A DNA stretch of 64,000 nt from Mixta mediterraneensis (GTDB taxonomy: Bacteria; Pseudomonadota; Gammaproteobacteria; Enterobacterales; Enterobacteriaceae): positions 372,001-436,000 of the forward strand of contig NZ_JACFXY010000001.1 in NCBI RefSeq assembly GCF_014946725.1. Direction: 5' to 3'. Both the position numbers and the translations under genes were made by a program. The notes under the pieces were generated by a model, which was not told the DNA's origin, did no database searches, and saw nothing but the letters and a program-made list of their open reading frames with translations. Of this stretch, positions 51,059-63,016 are shown in pieces (within the stretch, counting starts at the first letter, position 1; the number at the start of each line of letters is the position of its first letter).

Positions 51059-51520
51059 TTACGGGGCGACAGGTAAAGCCGTGGTGTATTTAATCTCTTC
51101 CATGGCAAAGCTGGAGGTGACGTCAATCAAGCCCGGCACGCCGTTAACTAAGCGCTTATAAAAGTTGTCATAACTTTTCATATCTGCAACCTGCACGCGT
51201 AACAGGTAATCGTGTTCTCCAGCCATACGATAAAAGGCCATCACCTCGGGCATGCTTTGCACTACCGAGACAAAAGTCTGATACCAGTCGCTGCTATGCT
51301 GCTGGGTTTTAACAAACATAAAAGCAGTTAAGGATAAGCCGAGCTTCTCGCCATCAAGCAACGCGACGCGTGCGCGAATAATGCCATCAGCTTCAAGCTT
51401 TTTCAGGCGTTTCCAGCATGGCGTTGTGGTGAGGTTTACCGCATCTGCCAGCTCCTGCAGCGATAATGTACAATCCTGCTGCAGCAGCGCCAGCATTTTA
51501 AGGTCAGTTTTATCTGGCAT
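51059..51520 (-). CDS. decR: DecR (YbaO), Lrp/AsnC-family cysteine-responsive regulator
   Basis: A 153-residue Lrp-family protein. N-terminal winged HTH ([29 protein letters not shown]) and a C-terminal RAM domain ([26 protein letters not shown]). In E. coli DecR activates the cysteine desulfidase CyuA. The M at 51520 (MPDKTD) is used; 51559 is an in-frame extension. The E. coli neighbours cof and ybaE are not here. Confidence 0.92.
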   Translation of the reverse strand: MPDKTDLKMLALLQQDCTLSLQELADAVNLTTTPCWKRLKKLEADGIIRARVALLDGEKLGLSLTAFMFVKTQQHSSDWYQTFVSVVQSMPEVMAFYRMAGEHDYLLRVQVADMKSYDNFYKRLVNGVPGLIDVTSSFAMEEIKYTTALPVAP

Positions 51521-52201
51521 TGGTGAATTCCGGAGAAAGGGTTTCTCTATTAACGCCATTTTAGCGGCAATATAGCCAACCCTTTTTTCCGTGCGTGCCT
51601 TAAACTAACGCTGCTGAATGCGCACAGGGTGCGCTTACCGGGCTCACGACGTCATAAAAGAGACGAATATGGATCGTTAACGTCTTGCTGAAACACATTC
51701 GATTCGCCTGGATCAGACAGATGTTAACAGCAAGAGGTAAGCGTCCATCCGCGCGAAGACTGAAACAGAGCCTGGCGCGTAATCAACAGATCGCTGGCGC
51801 AGTTTTAATCATGGCTCATCGTCTTTTCACAATCTTCGTTTATCCTTGCGCCATAACAGTAAATTGATCCGCAATGATAACCATGCTGGCGGCCTCAACA
51901 AGGCAAAGCATACATCGGCGACTCAACAGTACCCTGCCGACTTTTTCTGTGGCAATAAGCCCGCTCACGCTTTTATAGCAACGTAAGCAACAGCTGATGA
52001 CCTGTGGCTTATAGTTGCTGCGATGTAGCTCTCGCTAGCAAATTTTTGCGCCACCGGATATTGAGAAGCTCCGGCTTACTTCCCTGGGCTGGTTCGATTT
52101 CAGCCGCGTCTGGTTTCCGCCGTCGATTAACGCTTCACACAGCTGTTCAGCAGCGAACGGAAGCATTACCATACGCACAAATTGCTTAACAGGAAAACAC
52201 C
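51521..52201. other. Long intergenic region before queC, no gene recognised
   Basis: About 680 bases with decR and queC promoters. Short frames (51685, 52004) lack start signals and do not resemble known proteins. One small dyad GCGCAC/GTGCGC at about 51620-51634. It replaces the cof-ybaE interval of E. coli. No obvious riboswitch of the preQ1 type. Confidence 0.5.
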
Positions 52202-52897
52202 ATGAAACGCGCTGTCGTCGTTTTCAGTGGTGGACAAGATTCCACCACCTGCTTAATTCAGGCGCTTCAGCAATATGATGAAGTATATTGTGTGACCTTC
52301 GATTATGGTCAGCGCCACCGCGAAGAGATCGAAGTTGCGCATCAACTTTCGCTGCAGTTAGGGGCTTGCGCGCATAAAGTGCTGGATGTCACCATGCTAA
52401 ACGAACTCGCGGTTAGCAGCCTGACGCGCGATAATATTCCGGTTCCCAGCTATGATCCCCATGCTAGTGGCTTACCCAGCACCTTTGTTCCCGGACGCAA
52501 TATTTTGTTTCTGACCCTGGCGTCAGTTTATGCCTACCAGGTAGAGGCTGAAGCGGTTATTACGGGGGTTTGCGAAACCGATTTTTCAGGCTACCCCGAT
52601 TGCCGCGACGAATTCGTTAAAGCGCTCAATCATGCTGTGAATTTAGGTATGGCGCGCAATATCCGTTTTGAGACGCCTTTAATGTGGCTCAACAAAGCCG
52701 AAACCTGGGCGCTGGCTGATTACTGGCAACAGCTGTCACTGGTGCGTAAACAAACCCTGACCTGCTATAACGGCATTAAAGGTGATGGCTGTGGCGACTG
52801 TGCGGCCTGTCATTTACGCGCTAATGGTCTCAACGCTTATCTCAACGATCAGGCCGGTGTTATGGCATCCATGAAAAGTAAAACCGGTTTGAACTGA
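52202..52897 (+). CDS. queC: QueC, 7-cyano-7-deazaguanine (preQ0) synthase
   Basis: A 231-residue ATP-dependent enzyme of queuosine synthesis. PP-loop SGGQDSTT (about residues 9-16), [22 protein letters not shown] and the zinc-binding Cys set C(YNGIKGDG)CGDCAAC near the C-terminus. It turns CDG into preQ0. ATG after ACAGGAAAACACC. Confidence 0.97.
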   Translation: MKRAVVVFSGGQDSTTCLIQALQQYDEVYCVTFDYGQRHREEIEVAHQLSLQLGACAHKVLDVTMLNELAVSSLTRDNIPVPSYDPHASGLPSTFVPGRNILFLTLASVYAYQVEAEAVITGVCETDFSGYPDCRDEFVKALNHAVNLGMARNIRFETPLMWLNKAETWALADYWQQLSLVRKQTLTCYNGIKGDGCGDCAACHLRANGLNAYLNDQAGVMASMKSKTGLN

Positions 52898-52946
52898 TTT
52901 ATTTCGAACAGATGACAAGCGGCGAGATTTCGGTTTTGCCGTCTTA

Positions 52947-53348
52947 TCATCGTTCCATTAAATCGTGTAAGCGTTGACGCAATTCGCCATTAAGCGGCAC
53001 CGCTTTCTGACTATGCAAATCAACGCATACAAAGGTCAGCGCCGCGTCTGCAATCACTGTTTCATGTCCGGCTAACAGTACACGCTGCGCGAGAATACCG
53101 CTTTTACCGTTCAACTGCGTTAACTCACTTTCAATTTCTAATACGTCACCCAGCACGGCCGGGCGACGATAATTGATATTAATATTGACCACGACAAAAG
53201 CCAGCTTCTGCGTTACCAGCCAGTTGAAAGCGTTGACTTCTTCCAGCCATTGCCAGCGCGCCTCTTCCAGGAACTCCAGATAGCGCGCATTGTTAACATG
53301 TTGATAGACATCCAGATGATAGCCACGTACTTTAATAGCGGATCGCAT
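52947..53348 (-). CDS. fadM: FadM (YbaW), long-chain acyl-CoA thioesterase III
   Basis: A 133-residue 4HBT hotdog-fold thioesterase. Conserved KVRGYHLDVYQHVNNARYLEFLEEARW with the active-site Asp, and VVVNININYRRPAVLGD. In E. coli it acts on 3,5-dienoyl-CoA and is FadR-controlled. Confidence 0.95.
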   Translation of the reverse strand: MRSAIKVRGYHLDVYQHVNNARYLEFLEEARWQWLEEVNAFNWLVTQKLAFVVVNININYRRPAVLGDVLEIESELTQLNGKSGILAQRVLLAGHETVIADAALTFVCVDLHSQKAVPLNGELRQRLHDLMER

Positions 53349-53444
53349 TTTCTGCTCCTGTCACAGCGAATAACTGGTTGGACCTGCTCACTCTAGCAAA
53401 GTCCAACCGCTGCGGCTGGCTATATCGTCAAGATGTGTATCACC

Positions 53445-53807
<363 letters not shown>

Positions 53808-53851
53808 TCACGGCGAAAAGACAGGCTCAAAAGGCGAAGTTTAAAAATGGA

Positions 53852-53873
53852 AAAGGCCGCGAAAGCGGCCTTT
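53852..53873 (-). terminator. ppiD terminator
   Basis: AAAGGCCGC/GCGGCCTTT with a 4-base loop; on the minus strand TTTT follows. Confidence 0.9.
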
Positions 53874-53907
53874 GTTTATTTCAGCGATTACTGATTTTTT
53901 GCGAGGC

Positions 53908-55776
53908 TTACTGCATTTGTGCCGCGGCACCGTATTTAATTTTTGCCTCTTTACGCAAGTTTTGCAGCAGCGCTTCGAAGGCTAACTGAGCATTATTTTG
54001 CGTCACGCCTTTAACCATTTCGGTAATCTGTGGCTGAGGCATACTGCCGGCGCTGACTTTATCGACAGCCACCAGTACTACATTGCCTTGCATATCTTCG
54101 CTAACGCCCCAGGAGGGTTTGTTATCGGCAGGCTGTGGCAGATTGAAAGCTGCCTGCGCAACGGGATCTTGCGCGTTACGGTCCACCGTTGTCACGCCGC
54201 TCAGCGTTAAGCCAGCGACAGATAACGCTTCCTGCTTACCGGCTTTCAGGTCTGCCAGTAATTTATTCGCCTGCGCTTTCGCCTGCTGTTGCGCTTTATC
54301 GTGCTTCAGCGTATCGGTGATTTGCGCTTTAACCTGTTCTAATGGCTTCACCGCTTCTGGTTTATGCTCGCTGATACGCAGCACAAACGCGCGATCGCCC
54401 TCAACACTGATAATGTCAGAGTTATTGCCCGGCGCACCGTTTTGACCAACCAGACCGCCGTTAAAGATGGCCTGTTTTACCGCATCGAAGTTAAGTTCTT
54501 TCGGTAGATCGTCATGGCTGAACCAGCCCGTTTCAGTGGCTTTTATACCTGACGCTTGTTCAGCACCTGCCAGCGATTCATTGTCATTGCTGGCTGCTTC
54601 ACTGACTTTCTGCTGCAGTTTATAGAAGGCATCAACGCCTTTTTCCTGCTTCACTTTGTCTGCCACGCTATCGCGTACGTCAGCCAGCGATTTAACCTGC
54701 TCTGGCTGCACGTCATCAAGACGTACGATCAGGAAGCCAACCGATGATTTGATTACGCCGGATAGCTGGCCTTTTTGCGTCAGCGCGGCATTTTTTAGCT
54801 CATCAGGTGTGGTTACGGGTTCCAGCCAACCCATATCGCCGCCTTTGCGGGCTGAAATGGGATCGATAGATTTGCTTTTCGCCAGTTCGGCGAAGTCAGC
54901 GCCGCCTTTCAGCTGCGCTAAAAGCGCATTCGCATCAGCTTCAGTTTTGGTCTGAATCACGCTATAGCGATTACGCTGCGGCTGAGAATAATCAGCTTTG
55001 TGTTGATCATACCAGCTCTGGATTTCTGCCTCGCTGGCGGCTTGCTGCATACTGGCTGCATCAAGTTTGATATAGCTGACACGGAACTGCTCAGGCGCCA
55101 TAAAATTGTTTTTATTTTGTTGGTAATACTGACTTATTTCCTCATCAGTAGCGGCCTGCTTAGCGGCAAGGGCATTTACATCGATTGTCGCCTGGCGGAT
55201 AGCACGCTTCTGTGAGACCAGATCTACCAGCTTGCTGGTTTCGCCTTTCAGCATAAAGTCGGTATTCGCTACTGCATTGATCAGCTGCTGATTCGATAAC
55301 TGTTTGCGCAACGCTTCCGCATATTGATCGGCGGTATAACCCATGCTGGAAATCAAACCGTTATATTTGCCGTTATCGAATTTGCCATTGGTCTGGAAAG
55401 CCTTCTGATTAAAGATGGCTTGTTTAACCTGGTCATCACTGATGTCGATATGAAGATCTTTGATATATGCTTCAAGCAACGCCTGATCGACCAGCTGAGA
55501 CAGCGCCTGTTGACGTATCTGCTGCATATAGCCATCGTTGCTTGCCAACTGAGAAAACTGATCGCCCAACATTTGCTGTTGACGATTACGCTCATTATTG
55601 AACGCCTGCTCCAGCTGTCCCCGACTGATCTCCTGACCATTAACTTTGGCCGCATAATCATTGTTGCCGCCAATCAGGTAGTTGCCAACCCCCGTCAGCA
55701 CAAAGGAAAAAATGATCAATCCCAAAATAATCTTGAGCACGACATGGTTCGACGCCGCGCGTAAATTGTCCATCAT
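53908..55776 (-). CDS. ppiD: PpiD, periplasmic folding chaperone (SurA-like parvulin)
   Basis: A 622-residue inner-membrane-anchored protein. N-terminal anchor (VVLKIILGLIIFSFVLTGVGNYLIGG), SurA_N-type helices, a central parvulin domain (about 265-360, RNRYSVIQTKTEADANALLAQLKGG...). It binds nascent chains emerging from SecYEG. ATG 55776 (MMDNLRAAS) by homology; the extension upstream is not used. Follows hupB. Confidence 0.96.
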   Translation of the reverse strand: MMDNLRAASNHVVLKIILGLIIFSFVLTGVGNYLIGGNNDYAAKVNGQEISRGQLEQAFNNERNRQQQMLGDQFSQLASNDGYMQQIRQQALSQLVDQALLEAYIKDLHIDISDDQVKQAIFNQKAFQTNGKFDNGKYNGLISSMGYTADQYAEALRKQLSNQQLINAVANTDFMLKGETSKLVDLVSQKRAIRQATIDVNALAAKQAATDEEISQYYQQNKNNFMAPEQFRVSYIKLDAASMQQAASEAEIQSWYDQHKADYSQPQRNRYSVIQTKTEADANALLAQLKGGADFAELAKSKSIDPISARKGGDMGWLEPVTTPDELKNAALTQKGQLSGVIKSSVGFLIVRLDDVQPEQVKSLADVRDSVADKVKQEKGVDAFYKLQQKVSEAASNDNESLAGAEQASGIKATETGWFSHDDLPKELNFDAVKQAIFNGGLVGQNGAPGNNSDIISVEGDRAFVLRISEHKPEAVKPLEQVKAQITDTLKHDKAQQQAKAQANKLLADLKAGKQEALSVAGLTLSGVTTVDRNAQDPVAQAAFNLPQPADNKPSWGVSEDMQGNVVLVAVDKVSAGSMPQPQITEMVKGVTQNNAQLAFEALLQNLRKEAKIKYGAAAQMQ

Positions 55777-55918
55777 GGTATGACAGCACTCCGCTATAGT
55801 GTGAATATAAAGCTCGGCCATAATGCACCGTTTTGCTGGCACATTACGAAGCTGCAAGTTTAGCTGGCAGCATTAATCCTGCTGAGATGCGTCTCACGAC
55901 CTTTTTCTGCGCTACAAA

Positions 55919-55945
55919 ATAAAAAAGCACATCTCAAAGATGTGC
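55919..55945 (-). terminator. hupB terminator
   Basis: On the minus strand GCACATCT (55945-55938), loop TTG, AGATGTGC (55934-55927), then six T and TATTTT. Confidence 0.9.
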
Positions 55946-56022
55946 CCGTATATTACATGAGAACGCGTTAACCGTCCTCTAATCCACTGAAGAAAATGCT
56001 TCAATGAATGGATTCGTTAACA

Positions 56023-56295
56023 TTAATTGACCGCGTCTTTCAATGCCTTACCCGCACGGAAACCCGGTACTTTACCTGCTGGAATGGTGATTTCTTTACC
56101 CGTTTGCGGGTTGCGACCGGTACGTGCAGCACGCTCGCGCACAGAGAAGGTTCCGAAACCAACCAGCGCCACTTCATCGCCGCCTTTCAGCGCGTCAGAA
56201 ACAGAACCCATGAATGCATCTAAAACACGTCCCGCTGCTGCTTTAGAAATATCAGCGTCCGCAGCAATTTTGTTGATCAATTGTGACTTATTCAC
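56023..56295 (-). CDS. hupB: HU-beta, DNA-binding protein
   Basis: A 90-residue HU protein with a GTG start (56295) giving [17 protein letters not shown], the same length and start codon type as E. coli HupB. Conserved GFGTF...[33 protein letters not shown]. The in-frame ATG at 56304 sits directly on AGGGG, so the GTG is preferred. Confidence 0.97.
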   Translation of the reverse strand: MNKSQLINKIAADADISKAAAGRVLDAFMGSVSDALKGGDEVALVGFGTFSVRERAARTGRNPQTGKEITIPAGKVPGFRAGKALKDAVN

Positions 56296-56442
56296 TCTCT
56301 TCATCCCCTCTTTATTATTTCACTTCGTATCCGTGCTTCCCGCCGGGTACGAACGCGCAGCAAGTTATATCAAGCCTGTTGAGCCGAAACAACGGTAATT
56401 CTCTTAGAACGTTGCTCCTGCAACCACCTAAAGTAGCGGCAC

Positions 56443-56478
56443 AAAAAAAAGCTGGCAAGCGCCAATTGCCTTGCCAGC
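56443..56478 (-). terminator. lon terminator
   Basis: GCTGGCAAG / CTTGCCAGC stem with an eight-T run on the minus strand (A8 at 56443-56450). Confidence 0.92.
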
Positions 56479-56509
56479 TCTGCTTTTTAACGGTTTTTGC
56501 CGTTAATCA

Positions 56510-58864
56510 CTATTTCGCGGTTGCGACCTGCATACCATAAGGCGCATTTTCCAGTGCCAGGTTAAGCACTTCTTCAATACGTTTCACCGGATGAATATCC
56601 AGATCGGCAATGACGTTTTGCGGGATCTCTTCCAGGTCGCGCTTATTGTCATCCGGGATCAGCACAGTTTTAATGCCGCCGCGGTGCGCTGCCAGCAGTT
56701 TTTCTTTCAGGCCGCCAATAGGGAGCACCTGTCCACGCAATGTGATTTCACCCGTCATCGCGACATCAGCACGCACCGGGTTGCCGGTCAGACAAGAAAC
56801 CAGTGCGGTGCACATAGCGATACCGGCGCTCGGGCCATCTTTCGGTGTCGCGCCTTCAGGTACGTGAACGTGAATGTCACGTTTCTCATAGAAGTCGCCG
56901 TTGATTCCCAGTTTTTCTGCGCGCGCTCGCACCACCGTTAAGGCTGCCTGAATGGATTCCTGCATAACTTCACCCAGCGAACCGGTGTAGGTCAGCTTAC
57001 CTTTGCCCGGTACGCAGGCAGTTTCAATCGTCAGCAGATCGCCGCCTACTTCTGTCCATGCCAGACCCGTTACCTGACCAACCCGATTTTCGCTGTCAGC
57101 ACGACCATAATCGAAGCGCTGTACCCCGAGGAAATCCTTCAGGTTCTCACCATCAATGGTGATGTGCTTCGTGGCTTTATCCATTAATAGCGATTTCACT
57201 GCTTTACGGCAAAGCTTTGATAATTCGCGCTCAAGGCTACGCACACCGGCTTCACGCGTGTAGTAACGAATAATGCCAACGATAGCGCTGTCTTCAACGG
57301 TAATTTCGTTTGCTTTTAAAGCGTTACGTTCAATTTGTTTCGGCAGCAAATGCTGTTTGGCAATGTTAAGTTTTTCATCTTCGGTATAACCCGACAGACG
57401 AATCACTTCCATACGGTCCAGTAAAGGCGCCGGAATGTTCATTGAGTTCGATGTTGCCACAAACATAACGTCTGAAAGATCGTAATCAACTTCCAGATAA
57501 TGATCGTTAAACGCAATGTTCTGTTCTGGATCAAGGACTTCCAGCAGTGCGGAGGCGGGATCACCACGCATATCCGAGGACATTTTATCGATTTCATCCA
57601 GCAGGAATAGCGGGTTTTTCACCCCAACTTTCGCCATTTTCTGGATCAATTTACCCGGCATTGAACCGATGTAAGTACGACGGTGCCCACGAATCTCTGC
57701 TTCATCACGTACGCCGCCCAATGCCATGCGTACATATTTACGGCCGGTTGCTTTTGCTATCGACTGGCCCAGTGAGGTTTTACCTACCCCCGGTGGTCCA
57801 ACCAAACACAAAATTGGCCCTTTGATTTTGCTAACACGGCTTTGCACTGCAAGGTATTCAAGGATGCGATCTTTCACACGCTCAAGGCCGTAATGATCGA
57901 TGTCCAGCGTTTCCTGGGCTTTACGCAGGTCTTTTTTCACTTTGCTGCGTGCGTTCCAGGGAACCTGAACCATCCAGTCGATATAGCCACGCACAACGGT
58001 CGCTTCGGCTGACATCGGTGACATCATTTTCAGCTTTTGCAGTTCAGCTTCCGCTTTTTCACGCGCTTCTTCCGGCATTTTTGCTGTATCAATTTTACGC
58101 TTCTGCGCTTCGTACTCGTCTGGCGCGTCATCCATTTCGCCCAGCTCTTTCTGTATGGCTTTCATTTGCTCATTCAGATAATACTCACGCTGGCTTTTTT
58201 CCATCTGCTTTTTAACACGGTTGCGAATGCGCTTCTCAACCTGTAACAGATCGATTTCAGATTCCATCATTGCCATCAGATATTCCAGACGCTCGTTCAC
58301 GTCTGACATCTCCAGCACTGATTGTTTATCCGCTAATTTCAGTGGCATATGCGCAGCGACGGTATCAGCAAGACGGGCCGCATCGTCAATATTGTTTAGA
58401 GAAGTAAGGACTTCAGGCGGGATCTTTTTATTGAGTTTGATATAGCCTTCAAACTGGTTGATCGCCGTGCGTACCAGAACTTCTTGCTCACGCTCTTCAA
58501 TTTCTGGCGAAGCCAGATATTCAGCCTGAGCAACAAAATGATCGCCATTGTCTGCCAGCGTCGTGATGTGCGCACGCTGTAAACCTTCGACTAATACTTT
58601 AACCGTGCCATCAGGCAGCTTCAGCATCTGCAAAACAGATGCAACGGTCCCTACCGAAAAGAGATCGTTAATGCCAGGTTCATCCGTTGAAGCCTCTTTC
58701 TGCGCGACCAGCATGATCTTCTTATCATGATCCATTGCGGCTTCAAGGCACCGAATCGATTTTTCCCGACCGACAAACAACGGAATTACCATGTGCGGAT
58801 AAACCACCACGTCGCGCAGCGGCAACACGGGGATTTCAATGCGTTCAGAACGCTCAGGATTCAT
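56510..58864 (-). CDS. lon: Lon, ATP-dependent protease La
   Basis: A 784-residue homohexameric AAA+ protease (identical length to E. coli). N-terminal LAN domain ([21 protein letters not shown]), Walker [12 protein letters not shown] (about 356-366), and a C-terminal serine-lysine dyad: PKDGPSAG (Ser679) and [14 protein letters not shown] (Lys722). Degrades misfolded and regulatory proteins. A heat-shock promoter is present upstream. Confidence 0.99.
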   Translation of the reverse strand: MNPERSERIEIPVLPLRDVVVYPHMVIPLFVGREKSIRCLEAAMDHDKKIMLVAQKEASTDEPGINDLFSVGTVASVLQMLKLPDGTVKVLVEGLQRAHITTLADNGDHFVAQAEYLASPEIEEREQEVLVRTAINQFEGYIKLNKKIPPEVLTSLNNIDDAARLADTVAAHMPLKLADKQSVLEMSDVNERLEYLMAMMESEIDLLQVEKRIRNRVKKQMEKSQREYYLNEQMKAIQKELGEMDDAPDEYEAQKRKIDTAKMPEEAREKAEAELQKLKMMSPMSAEATVVRGYIDWMVQVPWNARSKVKKDLRKAQETLDIDHYGLERVKDRILEYLAVQSRVSKIKGPILCLVGPPGVGKTSLGQSIAKATGRKYVRMALGGVRDEAEIRGHRRTYIGSMPGKLIQKMAKVGVKNPLFLLDEIDKMSSDMRGDPASALLEVLDPEQNIAFNDHYLEVDYDLSDVMFVATSNSMNIPAPLLDRMEVIRLSGYTEDEKLNIAKQHLLPKQIERNALKANEITVEDSAIVGIIRYYTREAGVRSLERELSKLCRKAVKSLLMDKATKHITIDGENLKDFLGVQRFDYGRADSENRVGQVTGLAWTEVGGDLLTIETACVPGKGKLTYTGSLGEVMQESIQAALTVVRARAEKLGINGDFYEKRDIHVHVPEGATPKDGPSAGIAMCTALVSCLTGNPVRADVAMTGEITLRGQVLPIGGLKEKLLAAHRGGIKTVLIPDDNKRDLEEIPQNVIADLDIHPVKRIEEVLNLALENAPYGMQVATAK

Positions 58865-58948
58865 AGAGCTCTCTCTTAGTTTAGTGTCCGCCAGGTGATG
58901 GGAACCGCATCATGCAGGAAGTATGCAATTACCCACAGGTATCTGAGT

Positions 58949-58976
58949 ATATGGGGTTGATCGTCCGACATTCAAC
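58949..58976 (-). promoter_or_regulatory. Sigma-32 heat-shock promoter of lon
   Basis: On the minus strand GTTGAA then 14 bases and CCCCATAT, close to the sigma-32 consensus and to the E. coli lon promoter. Confidence 0.88.
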
Positions 58977-58998
58977 GTCACGGAGGCGAGAAAAACAA

Positions 58999-59024
58999 AA
59001 GGGGAAAGAATTTTCCCCTTTTTT
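58999..59024. terminator. clpX terminator (bidirectional)
   Basis: AAGGGGAAA/TTTCCCCTT hairpin with A and T runs on both sides; works on the minus strand after clpX (AAAAAAGGGG...CCCCTTTTGTTTTT). Confidence 0.88.
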
Positions 59025-59052
59025 AAGATAACAACGTGGACGGATTGTTTAT

Positions 59053-60324
59053 TTATTCACCAGAAGCCTGGGCTTCGTGCTTACCATAAATCAGCATCGG
59101 GTCTGACTGCCCCTCAATAACTGACTCATCAATGACCACTTTTTCAACGTCATCCATTGAAGGCAGGTCATACATGGTTTCCAGCAAAGCCCCTTCAACG
59201 ATGGAACGCAGACCACGTGCGCCGGTTTTACGCGACATCGCTTTTTTAGCGATAGCGGTTAACGCCTCGTCACGGAATTCCAGCTCAACGCCTTCCAGGT
59301 TAAACAGCGACTGGTACTGTTTAGTTAATGCATTTTTCGGCTCACGCAGAATCTGAATCAACGCTTCTTCGCTCAATTCGCTCAGCGTAGCAACAACCGG
59401 CAAACGACCAATAAACTCAGGAATCAGACCGAACTTGATCAAATCCTCTGGTTCACATTGAGCCAGGAGTTCGCCTTCGGTTGCTTTCTGCGATTTGCCT
59501 TTCACCGTTGCGCCAAAACCGATGCCTGATCCGGTTTCTACACGCTGTGAAACCACTTTATCCAGCCCTGTGAACGCACCGCCACAGATAAACAGAATCT
59601 TTGAGGTATCAACCTGCAAAAACTCCTGCTGTGGGTGTTTACGACCACCTTGCGGTGGCACCGCAGCGACAGTGCCTTCAATCAGCTTAAGCAAAGCCTG
59701 CTGGACACCCTCGCCGGACACGTCACGCGTGATAGATGGATTGTCAGACTTCCGTGAAATTTTGTCGATTTCATCAATGTAGACAATACCGCGCTGGGCT
59801 TTTTGCACATCGAAATCACATTTCTGCAGCAGTTTCTGGATGATGTTCTCAACATCTTCACCCACATACCCGGCCTCTGTCAGGATCGTTGCATCGGCCA
59901 TGGTAAATGGCACATCAAGCAGACGCGCCAGGGTTTCCGCCAACAGCGTTTTACCGCTACCGGTTGGACCAATCAGTAGAATGTTACTTTTACCCAACTC
60001 AATGCCGTTGCTGGTGTCACCGTTACGCAGACGTTTGTAGTGGTTATACACCGCCACAGCCAGCACTTTTTTCGCCCTTTCCTGACCGATAACGTAATCG
60101 TCGAGGTGACGGCGGATTTCATGCGGCGTAGGCAATGCGCTACGTTCGCGATGCGGGGCGACTTCTTTAATCTCTTCGCGAATGATGTCGTTACACAGAT
60201 CAACACACTCATCGCAGATATACACTGACGGCCCGGCAATCAGCTTACGGACTTCATGCTGGCTTTTGCCGCAAAAAGAGCAGTACAGCAACTTTCCTGA
60301 ACCGTCTTTGCGCTTATCTGTCAT
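59053..60324 (-). CDS. clpX: ClpX, AAA+ unfoldase of the ClpXP protease
   Basis: A 423-residue protein. N-terminal zinc-binding domain CSFCGKS...CDECVDLC (four Cys), Walker A GPTGSGKT (about 119-126), Walker [11 protein letters not shown], pore loop GYVGEDV, and IGF loop IGFGAT that docks to ClpP. Same strand as clpP, 134 bases downstream. Confidence 0.99.
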   Translation of the reverse strand: MTDKRKDGSGKLLYCSFCGKSQHEVRKLIAGPSVYICDECVDLCNDIIREEIKEVAPHRERSALPTPHEIRRHLDDYVIGQERAKKVLAVAVYNHYKRLRNGDTSNGIELGKSNILLIGPTGSGKTLLAETLARLLDVPFTMADATILTEAGYVGEDVENIIQKLLQKCDFDVQKAQRGIVYIDEIDKISRKSDNPSITRDVSGEGVQQALLKLIEGTVAAVPPQGGRKHPQQEFLQVDTSKILFICGGAFTGLDKVVSQRVETGSGIGFGATVKGKSQKATEGELLAQCEPEDLIKFGLIPEFIGRLPVVATLSELSEEALIQILREPKNALTKQYQSLFNLEGVELEFRDEALTAIAKKAMSRKTGARGLRSIVEGALLETMYDLPSMDDVEKVVIDESVIEGQSDPMLIYGKHEAQASGE

Positions 60325-60458
60325 CAGTTAACCTCTTCTAGTTCTCAGGCCATACCGGCGTACGGCGCTGGCCGTGTAGTCACGGCCGAAATTCATTCAA
60401 CCCATAATATAACCGTTATCCTGATAACTATAGCGTAAGGATAAGGGTAAGTTGGGTC

Positions 60459-61082
60459 TTATTGGCGATGCGTCAGAATAGAATCGACTAATCCATACTC
60501 TACCGCTTCACTCGCTGAGAGGAAACGGTCACGCTCAGTATCGCGCTCAATTTGTTCCAGCGATTTGCCGGTGTGCTCTGCCATCAGCTCATTCATGCGC
60601 TGTTTTACTTTAAGAATTTCACGCGCATGAATTTCAATATCCGTTGCCTGGCCCTGATACCCACCTAAGGGCTGGTGAATCATGACGCGTGAATTTGGCA
60701 GACAGAAGCGTTTACCTTTTGTCCCTGCCGTCAGCAGAAAGGCCCCCATTGAGCACGCCTGACCCATACAAATGGTACTGACGTCCGGCTTGATAAACTT
60801 CATGGTGTCATAAATTGACATGCCAGCGGTAATAACGCCACCCGGAGAGTTGATATACAGGTAGATATCTTTTTCTGGGTTCTCTGCTTCCAGAAACAGC
60901 ATCTGCGCAACAATCAGGTTCGCCATATGGTCTTCAACCTGGCCGGTCAAAAAAATCACACGCTCTTTGAGCAGACGGGAATAGATGTCGTAGGAGCGCT
61001 CGCCACGCGAGGTTTGCTCGACCACCATTGGCACCAGCGCATTTTGCGGTGCAGTAAATTCACGATCGCCACTGTATGACAT
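60459..61082 (-). CDS. clpP: ClpP, proteolytic subunit
   Basis: A 207-residue serine protease. Catalytic triad: Ser in GQACSMGAF (about residue 111 in the precursor), His in VMIHQPLGG, Asp in ERDTERDRF. Residues 1-14 are the expected propeptide. The residue before the catalytic Ser is Cys, where E. coli has Ala. The ATG at 61082 (MSYSG) is by homology. Confidence 0.97.
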   Translation of the reverse strand: MSYSGDREFTAPQNALVPMVVEQTSRGERSYDIYSRLLKERVIFLTGQVEDHMANLIVAQMLFLEAENPEKDIYLYINSPGGVITAGMSIYDTMKFIKPDVSTICMGQACSMGAFLLTAGTKGKRFCLPNSRVMIHQPLGGYQGQATDIEIHAREILKVKQRMNELMAEHTGKSLEQIERDTERDRFLSASEAVEYGLVDSILTHRQ

Positions 61083-61417
61083 TACCGTCTCCTGATTAAA
61101 TTTCATTGGCAACATTCTGTACCGATTTTACGTAAGACGAGCAGGGAAAACGATGCTCCGTCTCTTTCCGACACCTTCAGGACGGTTAATCAGCCAGCTC
61201 AACTGTTTTATTTGCATACTCCCTCAATCTGGGGATGCTGCCCAGTTGTTTCAAGCATAACAACCTTTTCCTTAATCGCTAACCCGGAAAAAGCAATGCG
61301 CGAATAATTTGCCGGTTAATTAGACAAATAGCGATAAACTCTGTGCGCTCAATCGCTAAAAACAAAAAACCCGCGACTTTACAGCCACGGGTTTAGCACG
61401 TCCGGTTAAATCTGAAA
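61083..61417. promoter_or_regulatory. clpP-tig intergenic region
   Basis: About 335 bases holding the clpP promoter(s) and, at its far end, the tig terminator. No ORF of note. No exact heat-shock promoter could be fixed by eye. Confidence 0.5.
61363..61392 (-). terminator. tig terminator
   Basis: AACCCG...CGGGTT hairpin; on the minus strand it is followed by TTTTTTGTTTTT. Confidence 0.85.
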
Positions 61418-62722
61418 TCAGGCTGTTTGAGTCTGATTCATCAGATCCTGGAAGTTAGTGGCTTTTTCGGTCACTTTGGCTTTCGCCAGAACCGCTTCAA
61501 CCGCTTGCTCTTCCAGCGCAACGTTGCGCATATTGTTCATCAGCTCATTATTTTTGCTGTAGAACTCGATCACTTCCTGTGGATCTTCGTAAGCAGATGC
61601 CATTTCTTCGATCAGCGTGTTTACGCGTGCTTCATCAGCTTTCAGCTCATGAGTACGGATCACTTCGCCTAACAGCAGGCCAACAACAACACGGCGTTTT
61701 GCTTGTTCTTCAAACAGTTCGCGTGGCAGTTCCAGCGCTTGCTGCTCGTTGCCACCAAAACGCTGGGCAGCCTGACGACGCAGAACATCAATTTCGCTGT
61801 CGATCAGCGCAGCGGGTACGTCGATTTCGTTGGCATCAACTAAGCCATCAATGGCCTGGCTCTTAATGCGGTTACGGATTGCACCTTTCAGCTCACGATC
61901 CATATTTTTACGTACTTCAGTACGCAGACCAGCAACCGAACCATCTTCAACGCCGAAACGCTTGATGAACTCTTCAGTCAGTTCCGGCAGTTCGCGCGTT
62001 TCAACTTTCTTCAGCACGATCTCGAACTTCGCCTCTTTACCTTTCAGGTTTTCAGCGTGGTAATCATCCGGGAATTTCACGTCAATGGTGAACGTTTCGC
62101 CCGCTTTGTGGCCCACAACGCTTTCTTCGAAACCAGGGATCATGCGGCCCTGGCCCATCGCCAGCACAAAGTCAGACGCCTTGCCGCCTTCGAACTCTTC
62201 GCCGTCAACAGAACCGGTGAAATCGATGGTTGCGCGATCTTCAGCTTCTGCGGCAGCTTCTGTTTCGATCCAGTTAGCCTGCTGCTTACGCAGGGTGTCC
62301 AGCATGGTATCAACATCAGCGTCGGTCACTTCAACCAGCGGTTTTTCAACTTCGATGTTTTCCAGGCCTTTCAGTTCAACTTCCGGGTATACTTCAAATT
62401 CAACCGAGTAGGTGAAATCCTGGCCTTCTTTATATTCACCCGGCACGTAGTTAGGCGCGCCAGCTGGATTGATTTTTTCTTTAATGATGGCATCAACGAA
62501 GTTGCGCGTCATCAGATCGCCCAGCACATCCTGACGTACAGACGCACCGTAGCGCTGTGCCACGATGTTCATTGGCACTTTGCCTTTACGAAAACCATCG
62601 ATACGGACTTTTTTTGCCACATCAACCAGTTCTTTTTTTACGGCGCTTTCGATGCTGTCAGCAGCGACAGTGATCGTAATGCGACGGCCCAGGCCTTGGG
62701 TGGTTTCTACTGAAACTTGCAT
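61418..62722 (-). CDS. tig: Trigger factor
   Basis: A 434-residue ribosome-bound chaperone. N-terminal ribosome-binding GFRKGKVP (about 43-50), a central PPIase FKBP-like domain ([36 protein letters not shown]), and a C-terminal helical body. It meets nascent chains at the tunnel exit. Same strand as clpP, as usual. Confidence 0.98.
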   Translation of the reverse strand: MQVSVETTQGLGRRITITVAADSIESAVKKELVDVAKKVRIDGFRKGKVPMNIVAQRYGASVRQDVLGDLMTRNFVDAIIKEKINPAGAPNYVPGEYKEGQDFTYSVEFEVYPEVELKGLENIEVEKPLVEVTDADVDTMLDTLRKQQANWIETEAAAEAEDRATIDFTGSVDGEEFEGGKASDFVLAMGQGRMIPGFEESVVGHKAGETFTIDVKFPDDYHAENLKGKEAKFEIVLKKVETRELPELTEEFIKRFGVEDGSVAGLRTEVRKNMDRELKGAIRNRIKSQAIDGLVDANEIDVPAALIDSEIDVLRRQAAQRFGGNEQQALELPRELFEEQAKRRVVVGLLLGEVIRTHELKADEARVNTLIEEMASAYEDPQEVIEFYSKNNELMNNMRNVALEEQAVEAVLAKAKVTEKATNFQDLMNQTQTA

Positions 62723-62986
62723 CTTGTTACCTCAAAAATCACGTGCTCGGTCAACTTCAGACACTACACATTGTAAAATGCACCGTATCTAACAACCGGG
62801 ACGGCTTCCGTGAAGAGTACCTAGTCCCTGTTACCAAAAGCATCCCGAAGACATTACGGAAAAATAGACGCAGCATTATAGCGACATCGCTGAGGTGAGT
62901 CGAGGCTGCTAACTCACCACTTTTTATCAGGTTTGCTGCTTTTTTGCGCTGGAGATCGCGTTTATGTCTAAACCGAAAAGAAAAAC

Positions 62987-63006
62987 GACCCGCAGGCCGT
63001 TTTTAT
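62987..63006 (-). terminator. bolA terminator
   Basis: On the minus strand ACGGCC TGCG GGTCGT (with a G-T pair), then TTTTCTTTT. Lies between bolA and tig. Confidence 0.75.
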
Positions 63007-63016
63007 TAAGAAGGAA

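Noticed and set aside
51685..51867. 60-codon frame before queC
   Set aside because: Starts at TTG without an RBS and resembles no known protein.
54083..55764. Plus-strand frames opposite ppiD (up to 146 codons)
   Set aside because: Antisense shadows of ppiD; no RBS and no recognisable domain.
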